NCBI RefSeq assembly: GCF_002368415.1
Contig: NZ_AP018290.1
Span: 9,229,717 to 9,293,716 of the forward strand
Origin: Calothrix sp. NIES-4105
GTDB taxonomy: Bacteria > Cyanobacteriota > Cyanobacteriia > Cyanobacteriales > Nostocaceae
DNA: 64,000 nucleotides
Reading direction: 5' to 3'
Position numbers and translations under genes: made by a program. Within the stretch, counting starts at the first letter, position 1; each line of letters opens with the position of its first letter. Of the stretch, positions 55,099 through 64,000 are shown piece by piece. The notes under the pieces are model-generated. The model was not told where the DNA came from. It saw only the letters and a list, made by a program, of their open reading frames with translations, and made no database searches.

Positions 55099-55947
55099 TT
55101 AAATGATACTCCTGGGAATAGATATTAGTTTCTTTCCTACTGGTTCTATCGGCTTTTCAGACGCTGATTTTTGTGATATTGCTTTAACTTTAGTTTCAGA
55201 CCAAGGATTTTTGTACAGTTGAATTCGCTGCTTCAAAATCAACCAAAAAAACGGCAAAGCACTTAATACATACCGTTTCCAAAGTCTTTTCGGTTCGAGT
55301 ATCAGCCGATATAACCATTCCAAACCAACTTCGCTCATCCATTTAGGAGAACGCTGAATATTTCCAGCTTCAAAATCGATTGTGGCTCCAATTGCAAGGA
55401 ATATTCTGACATTTTTTAATTTATGTCGATACTTTGCAATCCACATTTCCTGCTTAGGGGCGCCAACACCAATTGCTAGAACTGTGGCATCGGAATTATT
55501 AATCAAATCAACGATTTCTCGACACTCTTGCTCGTTAGCCTCAAATCCATATGATGGAGAATGTGCTGCAACAATTATGTCTCGACCTACCTTAGTATTT
55601 ATACTAATTTGAGCTTGCTTGACAACTTTCGGTTCTGAGCCAAGCAAAAAAATCTTGATATTTTTATCATTACGATAGTAATCGTAGAACGCAGGAAACA
55701 AATCTGAACCAGAGATTTTTTCTCGGATAGGTGTTCCCAAAAAGTTTGATACGTATATCAAAACCTTGCTATCGCAAACTCGGTAATCTGCTTCCTGATA
55801 AACGTCATAGAACTCGTAGCTTTGTTGCAGTTTCATAACATGGTCTACGTTTGGAGTAAAGACTACTCCACCGCCGTAGAGCTTTTCAAGAAGCTCCATC
55901 ATTGTAATGTTATGAATCTTAATATTTAGTAAGTTTATTTGCCTCAT
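55099..55947 (-). CDS. WecG/TagA/CpsF-family glycosyltransferase (GT26)
   Basis: The 282-residue protein has FTPNVDHVMKLQ near the N-terminus, DSKVLIYVSNFLGTPIREKISGSD, and VGAPKQEMWIAKYRHKL, the three defining blocks of GT26. I start at ATG 55947 rather than the TTG two codons upstream. The enzyme adds the second sugar, often ManNAc or a related residue, to a lipid-linked first sugar. It precedes the autokinase by about 50 bp and probably heads the operon. Confidence 0.9.
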   Translation of the reverse strand: MRQINLLNIKIHNITMMELLEKLYGGGVVFTPNVDHVMKLQQSYEFYDVYQEADYRVCDSKVLIYVSNFLGTPIREKISGSDLFPAFYDYYRNDKNIKIFLLGSEPKVVKQAQISINTKVGRDIIVAAHSPSYGFEANEQECREIVDLINNSDATVLAIGVGAPKQEMWIAKYRHKLKNVRIFLAIGATIDFEAGNIQRSPKWMSEVGLEWLYRLILEPKRLWKRYVLSALPFFWLILKQRIQLYKNPWSETKVKAISQKSASEKPIEPVGKKLISIPRSII

Positions 55948-55953
55948 CACCAA

Positions 55954-56789
55954 TTAAAACAAGTGAAATCTAATGTATACGTAATTGAGTCTCACTAATC
56001 TAGCCACTTGCTTTCAACACGGGAACACAAAATAATTTACAAAAAATCAACTTAGTTGCTGTTTAAAATTTTATTTCTCTAAACTAAAAACTTCCTCCTT
56101 TTGATTGCTCAACTTGAAATTCATCATTAATGTTACGTCAATATTTAGTTAATGTTTATCATATTATTTAACTTGATTTTTTTTACTTATACTTCAATCA
56201 ATAGGTAGACTTTTTCTTAATTATTATTACCTTTTATTTTTGACATGGATGATATAGATAAACGAACAAATTAGCTAGCAATAATTAAATCAAGATTGAT
56301 TTTAACTTCAAAGATAATTTGTATAGCCTGCACATCGACAAGTGAATGCATCTACACGTACTATCAGCCCATATATAGACTTATTCAATGAAGAACTGCG
56401 AAAATTTTTACCTCCCATCGCACTTACGCAGTAATGCAACTGAGTAAATAAACGAATTATTAAACTTTAATATATCTTTTATTTTGAATAATTTTAAATA
56501 GTTACGTAAAGCTATTATGTAGAAAAAAACAATTTTTTGTAAAGAATTGATGAAGCAAGCGTTTTTCTACGGATTTAGTAAGGAAAATTTGATTGATTGC
56601 ATAAATTACTATCAACAATAGTCAAATTTGATTAAAGAATGTAATAAAGTGTCTGAAAATACATTTTTATTGACAAAGATATGCATAGTGATTAAGCGAA
56701 GCCCGCGCGTGATATCATGCCCGGTTGATTGCCCACCCCGGTAGAGACTAAACATGTTTAGTCTCTACTTATTACACGTGCATTTGCAT
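55954..56789. other. Intergenic region upstream of the exopolysaccharide operon
   Basis: No gene is visible in 836 bp of AT-rich DNA. It must hold the promoter of the GT26-autokinase operon. A perfect 28-bp palindrome (56741-56768) closes its right end near the stop of the first repeat-protein gene. Confidence 0.6.
56741..56768. terminator. Perfect 28-bp palindrome near the VCBS gene stop
   Basis: GTAGAGACTAAACA is followed directly by its complement TGTTTAGTCTCTAC. It lies 21 bp downstream of the stop of the repeat-protein gene at 56790 and could form a strong hairpin terminator. Members of the GTAGAGAC family recur near 40502, 59471 and 59575, so it is also a dispersed repeat. Confidence 0.6.
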
Positions 56790-58994
56790 TCAACTGTACT
56801 GTCTTGGCAGAAAATCACCCCCAGGTCTAGGGCCTTCAATTTCCCAAGCTAATTCTGGTAAATCTGGAGCAGAACCGAGGAAGAATCCTTGATCAAGTGC
56901 ATACTGGTTGTTTTGAACCTTCATCCGCCAAATTGCATTTTCACCTGTAGTGTAGTTGCGCCATACCAAGTCAGGTATACCATCTCCTGTATAGTCGGCA
57001 CTTCCTTCAAGTACCCAGTTAATGTCTGGTATAGGGTTGAAGTAACCTGTCTGCGCTGGGTTATAATCACCTCCGCTTTGCATTCCCCAATAAGCGTTTT
57101 CGCCTGTTCTGTAGTTGCGCCAAACAATATCTGCTACACCATCTTTGTTGAAGTCAATAACATCTGCTATTTTCCAAGAAGTGTCTGCAACTGGATTAAT
57201 GTAATAGCCATCAGCGGCATTAAAGTAAGGATTGGCGCCAGTTGCATTTGTGTTCAACTTCCAAATCGCATTTAGACCAGTATTGTAATTACGCCAGAGG
57301 ATATCAGGAACATTGTCATTGTTAAAGTCAGCCCAACCTTCGACTTTCCAGTCAGTACTTACTACAGTACTAAGATTTTGAGTTCGGCTTAAGTCACGGG
57401 TAAAGGCGCTTTGTCCACTAATGCTGGCATCAAATTTATATCCCCATATAGCTGTTTGACCAGTTGTGTAATTATGCCAAAGAATCGAAGGACCGCCAGC
57501 ATTATCAAAGTTTGCAACACCTTCCATTCTCCAACTTGTATCACTAATTGGGTCTAGGAACTGAGTTCTAGCTAAATCGAGTTCAACGCCAGTGTTAGCG
57601 TCAAATCTCATAAACCAAACAGCATTTTCACCTGTTCTGTAGTTGCGCCAAAAGATATCAGTAATACCGTTGCCATCCACGTCATACAAACCTTCTATGT
57701 CCCAACCAGATTCCCTCCCGTCCCGAAGATACTTGGTTAGTTTTGGGTCTGTACTCCGGGTAAAGGCGTTTGTTGTATTGGCAGCGTCGTAATTAATACC
57801 CCAAACAGCACTTAAACCACTATTGGTTGGGTCTGTACCGTAATTACGCCAGAGAATTTGTGGTACATTAACGTTATTAAAATTAGGAACATTTGTGGTA
57901 CCAGGATTTGTAACAGTATTGAAGCTGAGTGTTACGCTTGCGCGAGTTATTACAGAAGAATTTGCTGGTAAACCACTGAACTCGACGACGTAACCTTGGG
58001 GTTGGTAATCACTAACTTCTGACTTTGTATAATCTTGCTGGTCAGGAAGATCGTTCCACTTACCTATATTCCCAGCTCCCGAATTTCCAACGATGTGGGC
58101 ATAATCTTCGCCGCTAAGATTATTAATACCGCCAGTCAGATTGTTCGGTTCATTCCTTGCTAAATCCCAGTTGTTGTAATTATTTCCAACTGCTCCAAGT
58201 CCAGGTACATTATTATTGAAGTCGGCGCCTGTACCCCGCCAAAATAATCTTCCAGTACCTCCGTCCTCAGCACCCTCCGGACCAGTAACCCATCTCCACT
58301 CTCCTTCAACTGCTGAGTCACTGGCGCCAATCCAACCGTTACCGTTAATTCGTACTTGAACGTTGTTTTGCTCCGCTTGAGAGGTAATTGTTGCTAAATA
58401 TCCTTGGCGCCCAAATTCGTCTATCTGCGTAGCAGCAGCGTCTCTAGCAGCAGTCCAAGAAATGCCTTGAGCATCTACAAACCTATAACCATTCCCGGTG
58501 TTTGCATCTATCAGCGCATTACCTAGCGAAAACTGAATCGTGCGCGTTGGTCCAGGATTATTGGGGTCAGTATTGGCATATGTAGCTCGACGTAATAAGC
58601 TTTGGTAAATATCCGGACTAACATTAGTCGCTGAATTTGAAGGGTCTAAGGTCAGAACACCTGCTGACTGGTTATAGTTCCAACTAACTCCGTTTTCGCT
58701 ACCACTTGCAACTCCATTAATTCCTAAAATGTCTCTATTGGCATCGAAGTTGTCAATTAGCACCCGCGCGCCACTTAGCGTAGAAATATTTGTGATAGTT
58801 AAATCAGAGTCAATAACTATTGGAGCAGTTCCTGTGTAACTTACATTCCCTGATATTCCTCCTAGTCCAGAACTTACATCTGCAGGGACAGGATTTGATG
58901 AAGCACTTTGGGGTATTAAAGATTCTAGAGGGTCTTTTTGTACGGTTTGAAATTCTGTTGTCAGTGACTGGCTTTGGCTTTGTTCAAAAGACAC
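56790..58994 (-). CDS. VCBS/FG-GAP-like repeat protein with C-type-lectin domain, paralogue 1
   Basis: The 734-residue protein starts at GTG 58994 after AAGGGGG. Residues 1-40 (MSFEQSQSQSLTTEFQ) form a leader shared by the three paralogues. Residues 45-160 are beta-rich and cadherin-like. At about 165-340 lies a C-type-lectin-like domain with EPN at 282-284 and WND at 313-315, the Ca2+/sugar-binding motifs, but without the usual cysteines. From 365 on, about six repeats with WRNYxTGxNAIW and DFNxDxxxD calcium-loop motifs suggest a beta-propeller. It is probably exported by a type I-like route and sugar-binding at the cell surface. Confidence 0.85.
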   Translation of the reverse strand: MSFEQSQSQSLTTEFQTVQKDPLESLIPQSASSNPVPADVSSGLGGISGNVSYTGTAPIVIDSDLTITNISTLSGARVLIDNFDANRDILGINGVASGSENGVSWNYNQSAGVLTLDPSNSATNVSPDIYQSLLRRATYANTDPNNPGPTRTIQFSLGNALIDANTGNGYRFVDAQGISWTAARDAAATQIDEFGRQGYLATITSQAEQNNVQVRINGNGWIGASDSAVEGEWRWVTGPEGAEDGGTGRLFWRGTGADFNNNVPGLGAVGNNYNNWDLARNEPNNLTGGINNLSGEDYAHIVGNSGAGNIGKWNDLPDQQDYTKSEVSDYQPQGYVVEFSGLPANSSVITRASVTLSFNTVTNPGTTNVPNFNNVNVPQILWRNYGTDPTNSGLSAVWGINYDAANTTNAFTRSTDPKLTKYLRDGRESGWDIEGLYDVDGNGITDIFWRNYRTGENAVWFMRFDANTGVELDLARTQFLDPISDTSWRMEGVANFDNAGGPSILWHNYTTGQTAIWGYKFDASISGQSAFTRDLSRTQNLSTVVSTDWKVEGWADFNNDNVPDILWRNYNTGLNAIWKLNTNATGANPYFNAADGYYINPVADTSWKIADVIDFNKDGVADIVWRNYRTGENAYWGMQSGGDYNPAQTGYFNPIPDINWVLEGSADYTGDGIPDLVWRNYTTGENAIWRMKVQNNQYALDQGFFLGSAPDLPELAWEIEGPRPGGDFLPRQYS

Positions 58995-59632
58995 TTTTTT
59001 CCCCCTTGGTAGATTATTAAACAGGTTTAGTTATAGTGCGTACAAACTTTGATTATGCTAGTTAAAAATTTGCACATGTACTCGGTATGAGTATCAATTT
59101 TGATAGCTTCTCTGTAAATGCACCACCCTTGTACATAGAAACCATTAAGTTGGCAAAAAGGTATAATACGCTTACTTCATCACATGTACTATACTTCTGT
59201 TATCTATGATACAGGTAATATTATTAACCTAAAGCCACTACATAGTCAAATTTTTTATTGTGGCTAGAAAATTACACTCAAGTACTTACGTTATCTGATT
59301 ATCTGTAGATTATTTATGAAGTAAAGATTAAATTTTGGGTTGAGAGTAAATTTGACTAATACAGCTAAATAAGGTATTTCAAGCACTTTTCGTTCTGGAG
59401 CGTCTTACTTATAAAAGCTTAATATTTTCTTTATATAGCAATCCTATATGAGTTGTAAAAATTGCCTAAATGTAGAGACGCGAAATTTCGCGTCTCTACA
59501 GTGCGTGGATTTTACAAATGATTTAGGACTGCTATATATACCTTTTCTAGATTATTTGTAACAATTATATCTACGTAGAGACGCGTTCACGGAGTGTACC
59601 GCAGGTAAATTTCGCGTCTCTACACATCCGAA
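58995..59632. other. Spacer between paralogues 1 and 2 with GAGACGCG hairpins
   Basis: A perfect 30-bp palindrome (59471-59500, TGTAGAGACGCGAAA and its complement) and a looped version (arms 59575-59585 and 59613-59623) lie here. The part next to paralogue 1 is conserved with the spacers before paralogues 2 and 3 and must be its promoter. No gene is visible. Confidence 0.6.
59471..59500. repeat. Perfect 30-bp palindrome, GTAGAGACGCGA family
   Basis: TGTAGAGACGCGAAA is followed directly by its complement. Related half-sites occur at 40502-40525, 56741-56768 and 59575-59623. This sort of element is typical of cyanobacterial spacers and can act as a terminator hairpin. Confidence 0.7.
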
Positions 59633-61861
59633 TTACGCGAAATCACGTGTGGGGCTAGGACCTTCAATTTCCCAACCTAAATCTTCAACAGAATTGATGA
59701 AGAATCCTGCGTCGAGAACAAGCTTGCTATTTTCAATCTTCATCCGCCAAATTGCATCTTGACCTGTTTCGTAATTGCGCCATAAAAGGTCAGGTATATT
59801 ATCACCCGTAAAGTCGGCGCTTCCTTCAAGTTCCCAGTTAATGTTCAATACTTCGTTGATGTAACCTGTTTGCGCTGGGTTAAGATCACCTCCGCTTTGC
59901 ATTCCCCAAACAGCGTTTTCACCTGTGCTGTAGTTGCGCCAAATAATATCTGCTACACCATCTCTATTGAAGTCGATAACATCTGATATTTCCCAGTCCC
60001 TATCTGCAACTGGGTTAATAAAGTAGCCATCCGCGACATTAAAGTAAGGATTGTTACCACTAACATTTGTATTCAACTTCCAGATTGCATTCTCACCAGT
60101 ATTATAATTACGCCAGAGGATATCAGCAATTTGATCATTGTTAAAGTCAGCCCAACCTTCTATTCTCCAATCGCTACTTACCGCAGGACCAACAAATTTA
60201 GTTCTGTTTGCGTCACGGGTGAGGGCACCTGTTCCACTAACGTTAGCATCAAAGTTATATCCCCATATAGCCGTTTCACCAGATATGCGGTTATGCCAGA
60301 GAATCTCAAATCCGCCAGCATTATCAAAGTTTGTAACACCTTCGATTTCCCAACTTCTATCACTTACCGAGTCGAGGAACTGAGTTCTAGATGTATCTAT
60401 TTCAACGCCTGTATTTTGGTTAAACGTCATGAACCAAACAGCATTTTCACCTGTTGAGTAGTTACGCCAAAAGATATCAGTAATACCGTTGCTATCAATG
60501 TCAAACAAACCTTCGATTTCCCAATTTAGGTCTTTTTGCTCTTGAATATACTTAGTTAGTCTTGAGTCTGTGTTCACCGTAAAGGCATTAGTTGCATTTG
60601 TCGCATCATAATTGAGAGTCCAAACAGCATTCAAACCGCTTTGAGGTGAATCTTCACCATAATTACGCCACAGAAGTTCTGGTACATTAAAGCTGCCATC
60701 GCCAGCATTCGGATTAAAATTCGGAACTGTTGTAGTAGTACCAACTGCAGCAGTACCACCAGTACCACCGCCACCAGTACCACCGCCACCAGTACCACCA
60801 AAGCTCAGTGTTACCGAAGCGGTAATTGTTGGGGAAGTATCTCCTGATAAACCACCATACTCAACGATGAAACCTTGAGGTTGGTAAGCGCCAATATCAC
60901 CTGCATAATTTTGCTGGTCAGGAAGGTCGTTCCACTTACCTATATTCCCTGCACCTGCATTTCCTACGATGTGAGCATAATCTTCGCCATTAGGAATATT
61001 TGCGTTGGTAGAGTTGTTAGGTTCATTATTTTGTAAATCCCAGTTATTGTAAAAACCTCCAACTGGCCCAGCACCGTTGACATTATTGTTAAAATCGGCG
61101 CCTGTTCTGAGCCAATATAGTCTTCCAGTACCTCCATCTTCTGTACCTTCAGGCCCACTAACCCATCTCCACTCTCCTTCAACTGCTGAGTCACTGGCGC
61201 CTATCCAACCATTACCGCTAACTCGGCTTTGAACGAAATCTTGTTCAGTTTGTGAGGTAAGTGTTACTAAATACCCTTGGCGCCCTAAATAGTTACGACT
61301 GTTTGTCCTGGTTGTAGCGTCAGTCCAAGAAATACCAACATTATCTCCACCAGTAACAAACTCATAAAAATGCCCATTTTCTGGATTTGCCAGCAGATTC
61401 CCTAGCGAAAATTGAATCGTGCGCGCGGCGCCAGGATTACTAGCATCAGTATTACTATATGTTGCTCGACGTAATAAACCTTGGTAAACATCTGAACTAA
61501 CAGCACTAGCTGAATCTAAAGTTAGAACACCCCTTGTGGAGTCATAATTCCAACTAACTCCGTTTTCGCTACCACTTGCAATTCCATTGATACCTAAAAT
61601 GTCTTTATTGGCATCAAAGTTGCCAATTAGTACCCGCGCGCCATTGAGTGTAGGAACATTCGTGATAGTTAAATCAGAGTCAATAACTATTGGAGTTGTA
61701 CCTGTGTAACTAATATTCCCTGATACTCCTCCTAAACCTCCACTTGCATCAGCAGGGGCAGGAATTGATGAAGCACTTAAGGCTATCGGAGATAGAGGGT
61801 CTTTTTGTACGGTTTGAAATTCTGTTGTCAGTGACTGGCTTTGGCTTTGTTCAAAAGACAC
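59633..61861 (-). CDS. VCBS/FG-GAP-like repeat protein with C-type-lectin domain, paralogue 2
   Basis: The 742-residue protein starts at GTG 61861 after AAGGGGA. It has the same order as paralogue 1: shared leader, cadherin-like domain, lectin-like domain with EPNN and WND motifs, then a glycine-rich linker (GGTGGGGTGGGGTGG type) absent from the other two, and six WRNY repeats with DxNxDxxxD loops. It is closest to paralogue 3 in the repeat half and to paralogue 1 in the lectin half, so the trio looks mosaic. Probable cell-surface or sheath sugar-binding role. Confidence 0.85.
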   Translation of the reverse strand: MSFEQSQSQSLTTEFQTVQKDPLSPIALSASSIPAPADASGGLGGVSGNISYTGTTPIVIDSDLTITNVPTLNGARVLIGNFDANKDILGINGIASGSENGVSWNYDSTRGVLTLDSASAVSSDVYQGLLRRATYSNTDASNPGAARTIQFSLGNLLANPENGHFYEFVTGGDNVGISWTDATTRTNSRNYLGRQGYLVTLTSQTEQDFVQSRVSGNGWIGASDSAVEGEWRWVSGPEGTEDGGTGRLYWLRTGADFNNNVNGAGPVGGFYNNWDLQNNEPNNSTNANIPNGEDYAHIVGNAGAGNIGKWNDLPDQQNYAGDIGAYQPQGFIVEYGGLSGDTSPTITASVTLSFGGTGGGGTGGGGTGGTAAVGTTTTVPNFNPNAGDGSFNVPELLWRNYGEDSPQSGLNAVWTLNYDATNATNAFTVNTDSRLTKYIQEQKDLNWEIEGLFDIDSNGITDIFWRNYSTGENAVWFMTFNQNTGVEIDTSRTQFLDSVSDRSWEIEGVTNFDNAGGFEILWHNRISGETAIWGYNFDANVSGTGALTRDANRTKFVGPAVSSDWRIEGWADFNNDQIADILWRNYNTGENAIWKLNTNVSGNNPYFNVADGYFINPVADRDWEISDVIDFNRDGVADIIWRNYSTGENAVWGMQSGGDLNPAQTGYINEVLNINWELEGSADFTGDNIPDLLWRNYETGQDAIWRMKIENSKLVLDAGFFINSVEDLGWEIEGPSPTRDFA

Positions 61862-62400
61862 TTTGTTTTCCCCTTGGTAGATTATTAAACAGCTTTAGTT
61901 CTAGCGCGTACAAACGTTGATTATGTTAGTTGTAAATTTGCACATGTACTCGGTATGAGTATTAATTTGTGAGCTTCTCTGTAGATTCACCACTGTACAT
62001 AGAGGCTATTAAATTTGCATAATACACGCACTACAATCTAGCATTATACTTTTGTTCCCTATGATACAAGTGATATTATTTACCGAAAGCCAATATATAG
62101 TCAAATGCTTTATTATGCCCAGAAATATTTTCTAGATAACATTTAATCACAATTTTGCTGAAATGTAACATCCGTCATGAATAAAAACGAAACATAGTTA
62201 CACTTAAGTACTTACGTTATCTGATTATTTATGAGGTAAAGATTAATTTATTGTTTGACAGTAAATTTGACTAATACAGCGAGCGCACGATTTCAAGGAC
62301 TTTCCCGCTCATTCAAGTCAGGCGCCCCGTGAAAGATTAGCTATAATCACTGGCTATATAAGTAACAATACAGGCGCATTGCAGTTTAATAGTACTGTAG
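61862..62400. other. Spacer between paralogues 2 and 3
   Basis: The part upstream of paralogue 2 (about 61862-62280) is highly similar to the DNA upstream of paralogue 3 (63646-63990), including ATACAAGTGATATTATTTAC and TGAAATGTAACATCCGTCAT. The shared DNA should hold the promoter. No gene is visible. Confidence 0.6.
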
Positions 62401-63645
62401 CTACGTGAAATCACGTGTAGGGCTAGGGCCTTCAATTTGCCAACCTAAACCTTCAACAGAATTAATAAAGAATCCTGCGTCAAGCACAAGCCTGCTATTT
62501 TCAATCTTCATCCGCCAAATCGCATTTTCATCTGTATCATAATTGCGCCATAAAAGGTCAGGTATATTATCACCCGTAAAATCGGCGCTTCCTTCAAGTT
62601 CCCAGTTAATGTCTGGAACAGAGTTAATAAAACCTGTCAGCGCTGGGTTAAAATTACCTCCACTTTGCATTCCCCAAACAGCGTTTTCACCTGTACGGTA
62701 GTTGCGCCAAACAATATCTGCTACACCATCTCTATTGAAGTCAATAACATCTAATACTTCCCAGTCCCTATCTGCAACTGAGTTAATAAAATAGCCATCC
62801 ACGACATTAAAGTAAGGATTGTTACCACTAACATTTGTATTTAACTTCCAGATTGCATTCTCACCAGTATTATAATTACGCCAGAGAATATCAGCAATCT
62901 GATCATTGTTAAAGTCAGCCCAACCTTCTATTCTCCAATCACTACTTACTACAGGCCCAACAAGTTTAGTTCTGTTTGCGTCACGGGTCAGGGCGCTTTG
63001 TCCACTAACGTTATTGTCAAAGTTATATCCCCATATAGCTGTTTGACCAGTTGTTTGGTTATGCCAGAGAATTTCAAATCCGCCAGCATTATCAAAGTTT
63101 GTAACACCTTCCATTTCCCAACTTCTATCACTTACCGAGTCGAGGAACTGAGTTCTAGATGTATCTATTTCAACGCCTGTATTTTGGTTAAACGTCATGA
63201 ACCAAACAGCATTTTCACCTGTTGAGTAGTTACGCCAAAAGATATCAGTAATACCGTTGCTATCAACGTCAAACAAACCTTCGATTTCCCAATTAAGGTC
63301 TTCTACCTCTTGAATATATTTAGTTAGTCTTGAGTCTGTGTTCACCGTAAAGGCATTAGTTGCATTTGTCGCATCATAATTAAGAGTCAAAACAGCATTG
63401 AAACCACTTTCGAGTGAATCTTCACTATAATTACGCCACAGAATTTCTGGTACATTAAAGCTGCCATTGCGTGGATTCGGATTAAAATTCGGAACTGTTG
63501 TAGTAGTACCAACTGCAGCAAGTCCCCCACTCGTATCAGCAGGGACAGGATTTGATGAAGCACTTAAGGGTATTGAAGATTGTAGAGGGTCTTTTTGTAC
63601 GGATTGAAATTCTGTTGTTAGTGACTGGCTTTGTTCTAAAGGCAC
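62401..63645 (-). CDS. VCBS/FG-GAP-like repeat protein, paralogue 3, lectin domain absent
   Basis: The 414-residue protein keeps the leader (MPLEQSQSLTTEFQ, GTG start 63645) and goes directly, after about 45 residues, into AAVGTTTTVPNFNPN and six WRNY repeats. The cadherin-like and lectin domains present in paralogues 1 and 2 are missing, which looks like an in-frame internal deletion of about 330 codons. The repeat half is nearly identical to paralogue 2. Confidence 0.85.
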   Translation of the reverse strand: MPLEQSQSLTTEFQSVQKDPLQSSIPLSASSNPVPADTSGGLAAVGTTTTVPNFNPNPRNGSFNVPEILWRNYSEDSLESGFNAVLTLNYDATNATNAFTVNTDSRLTKYIQEVEDLNWEIEGLFDVDSNGITDIFWRNYSTGENAVWFMTFNQNTGVEIDTSRTQFLDSVSDRSWEMEGVTNFDNAGGFEILWHNQTTGQTAIWGYNFDNNVSGQSALTRDANRTKLVGPVVSSDWRIEGWADFNNDQIADILWRNYNTGENAIWKLNTNVSGNNPYFNVVDGYFINSVADRDWEVLDVIDFNRDGVADIVWRNYRTGENAVWGMQSGGNFNPALTGFINSVPDINWELEGSADFTGDNIPDLLWRNYDTDENAIWRMKIENSRLVLDAGFFINSVEGLGWQIEGPSPTRDFT

Positions 63646-64000
63646 TTTGTTTCCCCTTGGTAGATTATTGTTCGCACATGCATTCGGTATGGGGGCAAAA
63701 AATATAATACACTTACTACAGAATATGTACTATATTTTTGTTCTTTATAATACAAGTGATATTATTTACCGAAAGCCACTATATAGTCAAATGCTTTATT
63801 GTGTCCATAAATATTCTCTAGATAAAATTTAATCAAAATTTTACTGAAATGTAACATCCGTCATGAATAAAATGCAACATAGTTACACTTAAGTACCTAC
63901 CTTACCTAATTATTTCTAAATTATTCTGAAGTAAAGATTAATTTTTTGCTCGACAGTAAATTTGACTAATACAGTTGAATTAAGCGATTTCAAGCACTTT
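63646..64000. other. Upstream region of paralogue 3, to window end
   Basis: AT-rich DNA that is similar to the upstream DNA of paralogue 2 and, less so, paralogue 1. It presumably carries the promoter. No gene is visible before the right edge. Confidence 0.6.

Noticed and set aside
60131-60457. Plus-strand frame in a VCBS paralogue
   Set aside because: It arises from the repeated codon pattern of the repeat protein on the other strand and appears in paralogue 3 as well.
1-64000. tRNA or rRNA genes
   Set aside because: No cloverleaf-like T-loop motif (GTTCRANNC in context) or rRNA segment was recognised, though a covariance search was not possible.

Overview
The window looks like chromosome of a filamentous, probably heterocyst-forming (Nostocales-type) cyanobacterium. 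The evidence is the fused arginine dihydrolase AgrE, a CHAT-CHASE2 protein beside a DUF928 remnant, a Uma2-family gene, Nostoc-like miniature inverted-repeat elements and large secreted-type repeat proteins sharing a cyanobacterial N-terminus. The DNA is AT-rich, but the palindrome GGCGCC is strikingly frequent in genes and spacers, while the usual cyanobacterial HIP1 octamer (GCGATCGC) is almost absent.

Left part (1-22.4 kb), a defence-rich region. On the minus strand run a RapA/SNF2-type helicase (9409-6020), a DUF4007 protein (5295-4468), a small unknown protein overlapping it, and a very large P-loop ATPase that leaves the window at base 1. DUF4007 plus a large GKGKS ATPase resembles the SspB-SspC pair of DNA phosphorothioation systems, so the sulfur-transfer gene (SspD-like) would be expected just outside the window. 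Divergently follow an ExoX-like exonuclease, a MerR-like regulator, an operon of a 919-residue adenine methylase and a metallo-beta-lactamase-fold protein, and, after metabolic genes (SplB-like radical SAM lyase, AgrE, a retropepsin-like protease), an m4C-type methylase coupled to a frameshifted NotI-family restriction nuclease.

Middle (22.4-34.9 kb), a plastic region. It holds a DUF2085 membrane protein with scattered remnants, a doubly frameshifted methyltransferase pseudogene, a five-copy tandem array of an unknown 87-residue gene followed by a distinct 181-residue gene, a truncated DUF928 gene, a CHAT-CHASE2 protein, a TnpB-like protein that has lost a catalytic residue, a MAPEG protein and a PD-(D/E)XK-like protein. 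An 11+1+11 palindrome recurs four times here, three of them upstream of DUF2085 or its remnants.

Right-centre (34.9-56 kb), an exopolysaccharide cluster, mostly on the minus strand: WecG/TagA-type transferase, a Wzc-like tyrosine autokinase, an acyltransferase, about ten glycosyltransferases, a Wzy/O-antigen-ligase-like polymerase and a Wzx-like flippase. Together they could assemble, polymerise and export a surface polysaccharide. A tandem duplication of the polymerase 3' end carries a 90-bp mobile element with a visible empty site.

Right end (56.8-64 kb): three tandem paralogues of VCBS/FG-GAP-like repeat proteins, two with a C-type-lectin-like domain and one without. No rRNA, tRNA or CRISPR array was recognised. 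Family names come from recognised motifs, not from database searches.
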